A stretch of DNA of 64,000 nt, taken from the NCBI RefSeq assembly GCF_017814975.1, contig NZ_JAGIQA010000033.1:24358-88357 (forward strand), in the 5' to 3' direction. The stretch's first letter is position 1. Each line of letters starts with the position of its first letter. The translations under genes and the position numbers were made by a program. The notes under the pieces are model-generated. The model was not told the origin of the DNA. It worked only from the letters and a program-made list of their open reading frames with translations, and made no database searches. Source of the stretch: Cupriavidus consociatus (GTDB lineage: Bacteria; Pseudomonadota; Gammaproteobacteria; Burkholderiales; Burkholderiaceae). Shown piece by piece: positions 32,433-40,587 of the stretch.

Positions 32433-32966
32433 ATGCTCAAGCACGGTCTTCCGTTCAATTTCCCCAAGTGGATCGACGAGCACGCCCACCTGCTCAAGCC
32501 ACCCGTGGGCAACCAGCAGGTCTGGAAAGACGCCGACCTCATGATCACGGTGGTGGGCGGTCCCAATCACCGCACCGACTACCACGACGACCCGCTCGAG
32601 GAGTTCTTCTACCAGATGCGCGGCAACGCCTACCTGAACCTGTGGATCGACGGGCGGCGCGAGCGCGTGGACCTGAAGGAAGGCGACATCTTCCTGCTGC
32701 CGCCCCACGTCAGGCATTCGCCGCAGCGGCCCGAGGCCGGCAGCGCCTGCCTGGTCATCGAGCGCCAGCGCCCGGCGGGCATCGTGGACGGCTTCGAATG
32801 GTACTGCGACGGCGAGGATGGCTGCGGCCACCTCGTCCATCGCGTGGAGGTGCAGTTGCAGAACATCGTCACTGACCTGCCCCCGCTCTTCGAGGCCTTC
32901 TATCGCAGCGAGCAGCACCGCCGATGCCCCAACTGCGGCAGGATCCACCCGGGCAAGGGTGCCTGA
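32433..32966 (+). CDS. nbaC: 3-Hydroxyanthranilate 3,4-dioxygenase
   Basis: Extradiol-type Fe(II) cupin enzyme that opens 3-hydroxyanthranilate to 2-amino-3-carboxymuconate semialdehyde. The 177-aa length matches the bacterial enzyme. GGPNHRTDYHDDPLEEFFYQ carries the His-Glu iron ligands, and FLLPPHVRHSPQRP the third His. The C-terminal rubredoxin-like metal site characteristic of bacterial forms is present: Cys pairs in WYCDGEDGCGH and RRCPNCGRIHP. It lies 8 bp after the deaminase gene. Confidence 0.95.
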   Translation: MLKHGLPFNFPKWIDEHAHLLKPPVGNQQVWKDADLMITVVGGPNHRTDYHDDPLEEFFYQMRGNAYLNLWIDGRRERVDLKEGDIFLLPPHVRHSPQRPEAGSACLVIERQRPAGIVDGFEWYCDGEDGCGHLVHRVEVQLQNIVTDLPPLFEAFYRSEQHRRCPNCGRIHPGKGA

Positions 32967-32992
32967 CGCGCTACCACACCGCTTCAACCATC

Positions 32993-33994
32993 ATGAAGAA
33001 GATTGATATGCACGCCCACTTCTTTCCGCGCATCACGCGGGAAGAAGCCGCCGCGCTGGACGCGGACAATGCGCCCTGGCTCGCCATCGAAGCCGATGGC
33101 GAATCCGGCCACATCATGGTGGGCGACCAGCGCTTCCGGCCGGTCTATCGCGCGCTGTGGGATCCCGCCCTGCGCATCGAGGAAATGGACCGCAACGAAC
33201 TGGACATCCAGATCGTCTGCGCCACGCCCATCATGTTCGGCTACCGCTACGAAGCCGGCGCCACGGCCGCATGGGCGCAGCGGATGAATGACCTCGCCCT
33301 CGAGCATTGCGCCTACCGCCCCGATCGCCTGAAGGCGCTGGCGCAGGTGCCGCTGCAGGACCTGGACCTGGCCTGCCGCGAGGCGACGCGCGCCAGGGCC
33401 GCCGGCCATGTCGGGGTGCAGATCGGCAACCATCTGGGCCCACACGACCTGGATGACCGGCGCCTGGTCGATTTCCTGGTGCACTGCGCGAACGACGACA
33501 TTCCGGTACTGGTTCATCCGTGGGACATGATGACCGACGGCCGCATGAAGAAGTGGATGTTGCCGTGGCTGGTGTCGATGCCCGCGGAAACACAGCTCGG
33601 CATTCTTTCGCTGATCCTGTCCGGGGCCTTCGAGCGCATTCCCGAGACACTCAGGCTCTGCTTTGCCCATGGCGGCGGCGGCTTCGCCTTCCTGCTGGGC
33701 CGGGCGGAAAACGCCTGGCATTGCCGCGATATCGTTCGCCAGGACTGCCCGCATCCGCCGTCCCATTACCTGAAGCGCTTCTTCGTCGACAGCGCCGTGT
33801 TCGACGACCGCGCGCTGCGGCTGCTGGTCGAGGTCATGGGCGCCGACAGGGTGATGCTGGGCTCGGACTACCCGTTCCCGCTGGGCGAGCAGCAGATCGG
33901 CAAGCTCGTCGCCGACAGCCGCTGGCTCGAGGACAAGACCCGGACACAGATCATGGCGGCCAATGCCGCGCGATTCTTCGGCCTGGCAGATTGA
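32993..33994 (+). CDS. nbaD: 2-Amino-3-carboxymuconate-6-semialdehyde decarboxylase (ACMSD)
   Basis: Zn-dependent amidohydrolase-fold decarboxylase that turns ACMS into 2-aminomuconate semialdehyde, diverting it from spontaneous quinolinate formation. The 333-aa protein begins MKKIDMHAHFFPR (HxH zinc ligands). Further ligands and catalytic residues lie in PVLVHPWDMM, CFAHGGGGFAFLLGR and MLGSDYPFPLGE, the classic ACMSD signatures. The start at 32993 follows from the HxH position; upstream codons of the frame overlap nbaC. It is the last gene of the operon, followed by a hairpin. Confidence 0.93.
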   Translation: MKKIDMHAHFFPRITREEAAALDADNAPWLAIEADGESGHIMVGDQRFRPVYRALWDPALRIEEMDRNELDIQIVCATPIMFGYRYEAGATAAWAQRMNDLALEHCAYRPDRLKALAQVPLQDLDLACREATRARAAGHVGVQIGNHLGPHDLDDRRLVDFLVHCANDDIPVLVHPWDMMTDGRMKKWMLPWLVSMPAETQLGILSLILSGAFERIPETLRLCFAHGGGGFAFLLGRAENAWHCRDIVRQDCPHPPSHYLKRFFVDSAVFDDRALRLLVEVMGADRVMLGSDYPFPLGEQQIGKLVADSRWLEDKTRTQIMAANAARFFGLAD

Positions 33995-34007
33995 AGCGCG
34001 GCATTCC

Positions 34008-34047
34008 CGGCGGCAGGCATGTGGATCAAGTCCGCTGCCTGCCGTCG
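34008..34047 (+). terminator. Hairpin terminator after the nba/dmp operon
   Basis: CGGCGGCAGGCA pairs with TGCCTGCCGTCG (one G-T pair) around a 16-nt loop, 13 bp after the nbaD stop and followed by GCTTTGG. It probably marks the end of the 24.5-34.0 kb operon. Confidence 0.6.
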
Positions 34048-34412
34048 GCTTTGGAAGGGATTGCGCGCACTCCGAGTGGTTGCTGGCACGGGGATTGATC
34101 ACGAGGCGTCAAAGCGCAAGGTAGGGCATGCATAGCCTCGACGGCGTCCTGACATTTCGTATTTTCGTACCAGATACGCACGCGGCATGAGGCCATGCGC
34201 GCCCGGCCCTGCCTGGCGAACCGGGTGCGGCAAGGCTGGTCCACCTGCGCAACGTGCAGCAGCCGGACGAATATATGGAGGAGCGGCCACATGATGTCTC
34301 CAACTGTCACGACAGCGCCCCGCCACGTCAATCCCGACGCGGATGGCCTGCCTAGAATTTTGACAGGTTAATCCGGGCACGCGGCGGTGCCCGCCAACGG
34401 TGACTGGCAGCT
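34048..34412. other. Intergenic region upstream of the epimerase gene
   Basis: 365 bp with no credible gene. TTGACA occurs at 34360-34365 without a clear -10 partner. Short frames on both strands look random in composition. Confidence 0.5.
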
Positions 34413-35390
34413 ATGGCGGACTGTGAACGATTTCTGGTAACTGGGGCACTGGGATGTATCGGCGCATGGACGGTGCGCAAGCTCGTACAGGAAGGCGTGC
34501 CGGTCATTGCCTTCGATGCAGGCAGTGATGTGCAGCGCCTGCGCCTACTGATGGACGACACGCAACTGTCGCGCGTGGAGATGGTTCGCGGCGACATCAC
34601 GGACCTGGGCTTGCTCGAGGCAACGCTGGATCGCCATCGCATCACCCATGTCATTCACCTGGCCGCGCTGATTCATCCGAGGTTCAAGAGCGATCCTCCG
34701 CTTGGAGCCCGCGTCAACGTGCTGGGCGGCGTGAACCTGTTCGAGGCAGTGGCGCGGCGCGTGGAGCGGATCCCGCGCATCGTGTATGCGTCATCGATTG
34801 CGGTGTACGACAACTGCGACGCGCCGGGCAATGCAGCCATCCAGCATCATACCTCCGCCCATCCGACGACCCTTTACGGTGTGTACAAGCAAGCTGAAGA
34901 GGGCATGGCGCGCGTGTATTATCAGGACAAGGGAGTTTCCAGCATCGGCCTTCGCCCGGCAACGGTATTCGGCGCCGGAAGGGACTATGGCCTCACTGCG
35001 GCTCCGACCCAGGCGGTCCTGGCGGCAGCGCTGGGGCGCCCTTTCCATATTCCTTACAGCGGCCGCAGTCAGATTCACTATGCCGACGACCTTGCGCGCA
35101 TGTTCATCGCGTGCGCACGTTCCGGCTATCGCGGTGCGGACGTCTTCAATATGCATGGCAGCGTCGTGGACATGCGCGAAGTCGTCGAGACGATCGAGGC
35201 GGTCACACCCGAAGCGCGCGGAACGATTACGTTCGCCGGGGCACCGCTAGGGCTTCCGGAAGACTACGACGCAACCGCGCTGGAGAACGTGATTGGTCCC
35301 CTGCCCCGCACACCGCTGCGCGACGCAGTAGGCGACACCTTCAGGCTTTTTCGCAGCAGGATCGCCAACGGTGAAATCCCCGATATCTGA
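34413..35390 (+). CDS. NAD-dependent epimerase/dehydratase (extended SDR)
   Basis: A 325-aa extended SDR. The N-terminal cofactor loop is FLVTGALGCIGAWTV; the active site has Ser in YASSIAVYDN and the YxxxK pair in TTLYGVYKQAEEG. Typical substrates are nucleotide sugars, but members of this group also act on hydroxy-acyl or steroid-like substrates, so the substrate is open. It stands alone upstream of the porin remnant and the Bug operon; whether it shares their regulation is unclear. A weak ribosome site (GGCAGCT) precedes the ATG. Confidence 0.8.
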   Translation: MADCERFLVTGALGCIGAWTVRKLVQEGVPVIAFDAGSDVQRLRLLMDDTQLSRVEMVRGDITDLGLLEATLDRHRITHVIHLAALIHPRFKSDPPLGARVNVLGGVNLFEAVARRVERIPRIVYASSIAVYDNCDAPGNAAIQHHTSAHPTTLYGVYKQAEEGMARVYYQDKGVSSIGLRPATVFGAGRDYGLTAAPTQAVLAAALGRPFHIPYSGRSQIHYADDLARMFIACARSGYRGADVFNMHGSVVDMREVVETIEAVTPEARGTITFAGAPLGLPEDYDATALENVIGPLPRTPLRDAVGDTFRLFRSRIANGEIPDI

Positions 35391-35401
35391 TCCAGATGTT
35401 G

Positions 35402-35497
35402 CTGCAGTGCCGTAGCGCTGCGGATCTGCGCATTTCCGGGGCCAATGGCCAGAGCAACACGCTGGGCGTGGCACTGGGCATCCGCCACAAGTTCTGA
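35402..35497 (+). pseudogene. C-terminal remnant of a Gram-negative porin
   Basis: About 30 codons end in ANGQSNTLGVALGIRHKF followed by a stop. An alternating polar/apolar last beta-strand with a terminal Phe is the outer-membrane insertion signal of Burkholderiales trimeric porins. No start and no earlier strands exist here, so the remainder of the gene has been lost, presumably when the neighbouring DNA was rearranged. Confidence 0.5.
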
Positions 35498-35606
35498 CGA
35501 ACAGCAAACCGGGAAACAGAAAGCCGACTGCCACGCACCTGCAACCATGGGTGCGGGCCTCAGGCCTTGCCTGAATGATCAGCGCGCGCATTAGGCTTTC
35601 CCTAAC

Positions 35607-35643
35607 TGTCCCGAAATGTCAAATTTTTGCCCCCGAATGTTAA
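35607..35643 (+). promoter_or_regulatory. Tandem operator, site A of the proposed AraC regulon
   Basis: TGTCCCGAAATGTCAA (35607-35622), a 5-bp spacer, then TGCCCCCGAATGTTAA (35628-35643): two direct half-sites with a 21-bp period, 99 bp before the Bug start. Sites B and C share the sequence and spacing, and all three read in the same orientation relative to the downstream gene. Confidence 0.75.
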
Positions 35644-35741
35644 GGCGCTTTGCCTCGACCGCGCATACTTCTGGCACGACTTCCGTCGTCAAATGGCACC
35701 CAGCTTATTTCCAGCCAACACCCATAAACGGGGAGACATCT

Positions 35742-36719
35742 ATGCCAATCCGCCCTGCCCTGACCCGCGTGCACCGCGCCGCCGTCTGCGCTGTCCTGGC
35801 CCTGTCCATGCCGGTCGCCATGGCATGGACCAACAAGCCGGTCCGGGTACTGATCCCTGCGCCTGCCGGCGGCACCATGGATGTGCTGGCACGCGTGCTG
35901 TCCGACGCGCTCACCACCGAACTGGGCCAGCCCGTGGTGGTCGACAACAAGCCGGGCGCCGGCGGCGGCATTGCGATCAACACGTTGCTGGCGGCGCCCG
36001 CCGACGGGCAGACCATCCTGGTGTCGACCACCAACGTGCTCACGGAGATCCCGCATGTGATGAAGGTCTCCTTCGATCCGATGAAGGATGTGAAGCCCGT
36101 GGCCGCGGTAGCCAGGTCGACCCTGGTGCTGGTCGGGTCGCCGAGCCTGCCGGCCAAGGACCTGCCGGGCCTGGTCAGCCATGCGAAGGCCCATTCGGGC
36201 CAGCTCAGCTTTGCCTCCTACAGCGCGGGCACGGTCGCCCACTATGCCGGCCTGATCATGAACCAGAAGGCCGGCATGGATCTGCAGCACGTGCCGTTTG
36301 CCGGCTCTCCGCCGGCGCTGACGCAGGTCATGGGCGGACAGATCGCGGTGATGTACGACGGCATGGTTACCTCGCTGCCGATGATCAAGGCCGGCAAGCT
36401 GCAGGCCTATGCCTTGGCCGCGAAACAGCGTTCGCCGCTGCTGCCGCAGGTCCCGACGTTTGCCGAGCTGGGCTATCCGGATATTGACTTCAACAATTGG
36501 GCCGGCGTGTTCGTATCGTCCAAGGTGCCGGCAGACGTGGTTCAGAAAATCCAGGCTGCCGTCTACAAGGCTGCCTCGACGCCCAAGGTGCAGGAACGGA
36601 TTCTAGGGCTTGGCTTCGAGACCGTGCCAGCGCAAACCCCTGCTCAGCTTGGCCAGGCCTTGCGCGCCGAATACGATCGCAATGCCGCCATCGTGAAGGC
36701 CTATAACATCCAGCCCTGA
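35742..36719 (+). CDS. Bug-family periplasmic tripartite tricarboxylate transporter receptor
   Basis: A 325-aa secreted receptor. The signal peptide spans residues 1-28 (cleavage after AMA-W). TctC/Bug motifs follow: KPVRVLIPAPAGGTMDVLAR, VVVDNKPGAGGGIAINTLLA and DGQTILVSTTNVLTEIP. The start at 35742 follows GGGGAGACATCT, whereas the frame upstream runs through operator site A. It is the first gene of a likely operon (Bug, beta-lactamase-fold protein, MDR reductase, SDR, EthD) under the tandem operator. No TctAB partners are present. It shares only the family fold with the Bug protein at 29628. Confidence 0.88.
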   Translation: MPIRPALTRVHRAAVCAVLALSMPVAMAWTNKPVRVLIPAPAGGTMDVLARVLSDALTTELGQPVVVDNKPGAGGGIAINTLLAAPADGQTILVSTTNVLTEIPHVMKVSFDPMKDVKPVAAVARSTLVLVGSPSLPAKDLPGLVSHAKAHSGQLSFASYSAGTVAHYAGLIMNQKAGMDLQHVPFAGSPPALTQVMGGQIAVMYDGMVTSLPMIKAGKLQAYALAAKQRSPLLPQVPTFAELGYPDIDFNNWAGVFVSSKVPADVVQKIQAAVYKAASTPKVQERILGLGFETVPAQTPAQLGQALRAEYDRNAAIVKAYNIQP

Positions 36720-37008
36720 TGGTCCGCGGCTCCGGCGGCGTCGACTGTTGCCTTCCCGCCGGAGCTTGCTTCAGGCCATTGCGACGATCGTTGCGACGAT
36801 TGGCGCGATTCTTCCACCTTCGCCGGCGGCTCCCCCCTTCCTCCCCGCTTGCCGTCGCCACCCGCTGGCGCAGTGTCCCCGGCGGTCACGGCAAAGACCC
36901 CTACCATCAATCGCCAAGCCTGCCGTCTGCCTAGAATCGGCACACCTACCTCACGGCACAGCGCACCGCGCCGATATCCCGATCCGCCGAAACTTGCAGG
37001 AGTCTGCA

Positions 37009-38256
37009 TTGCCTATCACCCGTGTCCTCGAACATGCTGATTCCCCCGCAGCGGTGGGACTGTCCGCGCGGCGGCTGCAGTCGATCTCATCGGTGATCCA
37101 TGCCGATGTCGACCGGCGCAAGATCCCGGGCGCTGTCGTGCTGGTTGCGCGCCAGGGCCGGATCGCCTGGTTCGAGGCCTTCGGCTTCGAGCATGCGGAT
37201 ACCCCGTCGCGTCCGATGCAACGCCGTTCGGTGTTCCGCATTGCCGCGATGACGCGGCCCATCGTCGGCGTGGCGGCGCTGACATTGATGGAAGAAGGCC
37301 GGCTGGCCCTGAACGACCCGGTCGAACGCTACATCCCCGAGTTCGGGCGCCTCCAGGTCGGCGTCGAGTCGGTCGATGCGAATACCGGCGAACGCCGCCT
37401 TGCACTCGAACCTGCGCGCCGCGCCATGACCGTTCACGACCTGTTCCGGCACACGTCCGGCCTGACTTACGGGCAGTTCGGCGATTCGCTGGTGCAGCGC
37501 CAGTATCGCGAAAGCGGCCTGATGGATCCCGGACAGACCAATGCCGAGATGGTCGCAAAGCTGGCGGCCATCCCGCTGCAATGCCAGCCGGGCGAGGTGT
37601 TCGAATATGGCATGTCCACCGACGTGCTTGGCCGCATCGTGGAAATTGTCTCGGGCATGGACCTCGCTCGCTTCGTTGCGGAGCGCGTGACGCGGCCGCT
37701 GTGCATGCATGCAACCGGCTTCCACTTGATCAGCCAGGACAGCGCCGGCCTGGCGCTGCCAGCCGGCGCATCCGGCAAATCCACGGCCCTGTTCGACTAC
37801 GACGAACACAACCCGCCCCGCTGGCATTCCGGTGGCGCCGGCCTGCTGTCCACGGCCGGCGACTACGCGCGCTTCTGCCAGATGCTGCTCAATGGCGGTG
37901 TGCTCGACGGCGTGCGCCTGCTCTCGCGAAAGACCGTCGACCTGATGCTTGGCAACCACCTGCCCCGGTCCACGCGCTATGGCAGTTCGACAACCGGGCT
38001 CGGCATCAACGCGCCATTGCCCGATCTCGGCCAGGGCCATGGCCTGACAGTGGGCGTACGCACCGCGCGGGGCTTGAGCCCGGTGCCCGGCTCCGTCGGC
38101 GATTTCTACTGGGGCGGCGCGCTCGGGACCTATTTCTGGGCGGATCCGCAAGAGCAGCTGGTCGCGATCCTGATGCTTCAGGAAAACGACCTGGCGACGC
38201 GCGCCGGATACCGGTCCCTGTTACGCAACATCGTATATGGCGCGCTGGAAGACTGA
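37009..38256 (+). CDS. Beta-lactamase-fold (class C/esterase) protein lacking the SxxK catalytic pair
   Basis: A 415-aa serine beta-lactamase-like protein of the esterase/EstB type. The TTG start at 37009 is chosen for GCAGGAGTCTGCA upstream. Conserved landmarks include HTSGLTYGQFG, the Tyr motif region PGEVFEYGMSTDVLG and DFYWGGALGTYFWADP. At the usual nucleophile motif, however, it reads FRIAAMTRPIVG: Ala80 and Arg83 stand where relatives have Ser and Lys (S-x-x-K). As written it cannot form the acyl-enzyme and may be a pseudoenzyme or use other chemistry. There is no signal peptide. The 289-bp gap upstream contains no other gene. Confidence 0.8.
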   Translation: MPITRVLEHADSPAAVGLSARRLQSISSVIHADVDRRKIPGAVVLVARQGRIAWFEAFGFEHADTPSRPMQRRSVFRIAAMTRPIVGVAALTLMEEGRLALNDPVERYIPEFGRLQVGVESVDANTGERRLALEPARRAMTVHDLFRHTSGLTYGQFGDSLVQRQYRESGLMDPGQTNAEMVAKLAAIPLQCQPGEVFEYGMSTDVLGRIVEIVSGMDLARFVAERVTRPLCMHATGFHLISQDSAGLALPAGASGKSTALFDYDEHNPPRWHSGGAGLLSTAGDYARFCQMLLNGGVLDGVRLLSRKTVDLMLGNHLPRSTRYGSSTTGLGINAPLPDLGQGHGLTVGVRTARGLSPVPGSVGDFYWGGALGTYFWADPQEQLVAILMLQENDLATRAGYRSLLRNIVYGALED

Positions 38257-38333
38257 GCGCCGGGCGCATTGCGGGAACTTGCAGTGCGGCACGCGCTCCA
38301 CGGAGCCAGGCACAAGATTTTGGAGGAGCAAGC

Positions 38334-39353
38334 ATGAAGACAATGAACCGGCGCTGGATCCTCAGGCAGCGCCCCGTCGGCGATATCGGCGACAACGATC
38401 TGCAGCTCGTGGAGGCAGCGCTGCCACGACCGGGGGACGGCGAGATCCTGGTGCGCAACATCTATCTCATGGTGGCGCCGACCAATCGCGTCTGGATGAG
38501 CGAGATCGACCAGTACATGGCCCCGGTTTCGCTTGGCGAGGTGATGCGCGGCGTCACCATGGGCGTGGTCATCGAGTCCCATCACCCCGACTTCAAGCCT
38601 GGCGACATTGTCGAAGGCGGCATGGCCTGGGAAGAGTATTCGGTAACGAGGACTGCCCGGCGCGTCCCGGTGGAATATGGCTTGCCACTTCATGCCTATG
38701 CGAGCGTGCTGGGCAACTCCGGCTTGACCGCCTATTTCGGCATGCTAGACATTGCCAGGCCCAAGGCTGGCGAGACCATTGTGGTGTCGGCCGCAGCAGG
38801 CGGCGTCGGCTCGATCGCCGGCCAGATCGGCAAGATACTCGGCTGCCGGGTGGTGGGCGTTGCGGGCGGCCAGGGCAAATGCGAGTTCGTCCGGGAAGAG
38901 TTTGGCCTGGATGCCTGTATCGACTACAAGGCGGGCAACGTGCTTGCCGATCTTCGCGCCGCCTGTCCGGACGGCATCGACGTCGATTTCGAGAACGTGG
39001 GCGGCGACACCATGGATGCAGTGCTGGCGCTGATCAATCCGGGTGCCCGCATCGCCCTTTGCGGGATGATCTCGACCTACAACGCGAGCGGTGACTGGTG
39101 GAGCCCGAAGATGTTCCGCAACGTCATCATGAAACGCGCCCGCATCGAAGGCTTCCTCATTGCCGACTACCGTTCGAGGTTCCATGAAGCCGTGGAAGTC
39201 ATGGCGCAATGGGTCAGGGACGGCCTGCTCAAGTACCGCGTCGACATCGTTGACGGCATCGAGCAGGCGCCCGCCGCCCTGAACCGGCTGTTTACCGGCA
39301 AGAACATCGGCAAGCAGCTTGTCCGCCTTGCTCCGGAATCCGTCATCGGCTGA
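38334..39353 (+). CDS. Zinc-independent MDR oxidoreductase (NADP-dependent ene-reductase type)
   Basis: A 339-aa medium-chain reductase of the leukotriene B4 12-hydroxydehydrogenase/CurA group, which reduces conjugated double bonds of enones. It has NRRWILRQRPVG at the N-terminus, the nucleotide loop VVSAAAGGVGSIAGQIGKI, DFENVGGDTMDAVLALI and GFLIADY near the C-terminus. It lacks the structural zinc Cys cluster. The start at 38334 follows TGGAGGAGCAAGC. It is placed between the beta-lactamase-fold gene and an SDR gene, so it probably reduces an unsaturated carbonyl in the same unknown pathway. Confidence 0.85.
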   Translation: MKTMNRRWILRQRPVGDIGDNDLQLVEAALPRPGDGEILVRNIYLMVAPTNRVWMSEIDQYMAPVSLGEVMRGVTMGVVIESHHPDFKPGDIVEGGMAWEEYSVTRTARRVPVEYGLPLHAYASVLGNSGLTAYFGMLDIARPKAGETIVVSAAAGGVGSIAGQIGKILGCRVVGVAGGQGKCEFVREEFGLDACIDYKAGNVLADLRAACPDGIDVDFENVGGDTMDAVLALINPGARIALCGMISTYNASGDWWSPKMFRNVIMKRARIEGFLIADYRSRFHEAVEVMAQWVRDGLLKYRVDIVDGIEQAPAALNRLFTGKNIGKQLVRLAPESVIG

Positions 39354-39397
39354 GGCCGCAGCCGCGCAGCCCCGCACCGCTTAACCGCGAATAACCC

Positions 39398-40258
39398 ATG
39401 ATTCATCCAGACATAGACAGCAACGATTCCCGGCCGGACGCCCGCCCTCGCCTGCAAGACTTTCAGGGCAAGACGGCAATCATCACCGGCGCCGCGTCCG
39501 GCATCGGCCTGGCATTGGCCGAGGCACTGGCGGCGCGCGGTGCCGACCTTGCGCTGGCCGACATCGACGCGCACGGGCTTGACGCTGCACGCGAGCGCCT
39601 CGCGCCGACCGGCAGGCGCATCTGCACGCGCGTACTGGATGTTTCCTCCGATGCTGACGTGCGCGATGCGGCGGCGGAGTTCGGCGCGAAGCTGGGACGC
39701 ATCCATCTGGTCTTCAACAATGCCGGCATCGACATGAGCGGTGAACTGGCGTCGCTGTCCGAGCAGGACTGGACCCGAGCGTTCGGCATCAACGTGTTTG
39801 GCGTGATTCACGGCATCCGTCACTTCCTGCCACTGCTGCGCGGGCACGGCGAGCCCGCGCATTTCGCCAACACGGCGTCAGGCGCGGGCTTCTGGGTGAA
39901 CGGCGACTTTCCCATGGGGGCCTACGCGGCGACGAAATACAGCGTGGTGGCCCTTTCCGAGGCACTCGAGCAGGAGCTTCGCGGCACCGGCATTGGCGTA
40001 TCCGTGCTTTGTCCTGGCCCAGTGAAGACCCCGATCGCCCAACGCTCGAGCCATGCCAGCGAATTGTTCAGGGCCACCGTTGCCGCTGGCACGGCGCCGG
40101 AGCTGGTGGCCAGCCAGACGCTGGCGGCGATTGAGGCAGGCGAGTTTTACATCTTCACGCCAACGCGCATGCGGCCGCGCCTGGAAGCGCGATTCGCGCG
40201 GATTCTCGATGCACTCGAACGCGCGCCCGCCATCACCACCGGAGTGCCCACGACATGA
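39398..40258 (+). CDS. SDR-family oxidoreductase
   Basis: A 286-aa short-chain dehydrogenase. The cofactor loop is TGAASGIGLALAEALA at about residues 29-44, NNAGID follows, and the active site reads TASGAGFWVNGDFPMGAYAA with the YxxxK pair in YAATK. The C-terminus KTPIAQRSSH and the lack of a substrate-specific cap give no clear substrate; LinC/cyclohexanol-type and other catabolic SDRs look alike. It overlaps the next reading frame by 4 bp. Confidence 0.83.
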   Translation: MIHPDIDSNDSRPDARPRLQDFQGKTAIITGAASGIGLALAEALAARGADLALADIDAHGLDAARERLAPTGRRICTRVLDVSSDADVRDAAAEFGAKLGRIHLVFNNAGIDMSGELASLSEQDWTRAFGINVFGVIHGIRHFLPLLRGHGEPAHFANTASGAGFWVNGDFPMGAYAATKYSVVALSEALEQELRGTGIGVSVLCPGPVKTPIAQRSSHASELFRATVAAGTAPELVASQTLAAIEAGEFYIFTPTRMRPRLEARFARILDALERAPAITTGVPTT

Positions 40259-40576
40259 TCCATCTCATCTTTCTCAGCGTGCGGCGTCCCCACGTGGACC
40301 GTCAGGCGTACCTGCGCGACTGGCACGACGCATGCGCCGCTGGTGGCGGGCCTGCCCGGTGTGCGGCGCTACGTCCAGAGCACCGTCCGCGCCATCCCCG
40401 GCCAGGTTGCGCGCTTCGATACCGTGGACGAGATCTGGGTCGACGATGCCGCGGCAATGAATGCGCTCCTGCATAGTGCGGACTATGCCCGGTCGGCGCT
40501 GGCAGGCGCGGGCAACCTGGCCGACCCCAGGCATTGCGAAGAAGAGCACCGCATTCTATGGCCGCGGGCGGCGTGA
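40255..40576 (+). pseudogene. EthD-domain protein interrupted by a frameshift
   Basis: The frame starting at 40255 (ATGA overlap with the SDR) reads MIHLIFLSVRRPHVDRQAYL and DWHDA, the opening of an EthD/ferredoxin-like dimeric barrel. It then breaks; from about 40334 the +1 frame continues PLVAGLPGVRRYVQSTVRAI to EEHRILWPRAA and a stop at 40576. One extra base in GACGCATGCG would explain this. It is either a recent inactivation or a sequencing error. Intact relatives help degrade ethers and other compounds or act as small dimeric-barrel enzymes. Confidence 0.75.
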
Positions 40577-40587
40577 GCAACGCCGTG

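Noticed and set aside
34360..34376. TTGACAGGTTAATCCGGGCA-like sequence as a fourth AraC operator
   Set aside because: Only TTGACA and GGGCA match, the internal spacing is wrong, there is no second half-site at 21 bp, and the orientation relative to the gene is opposite.
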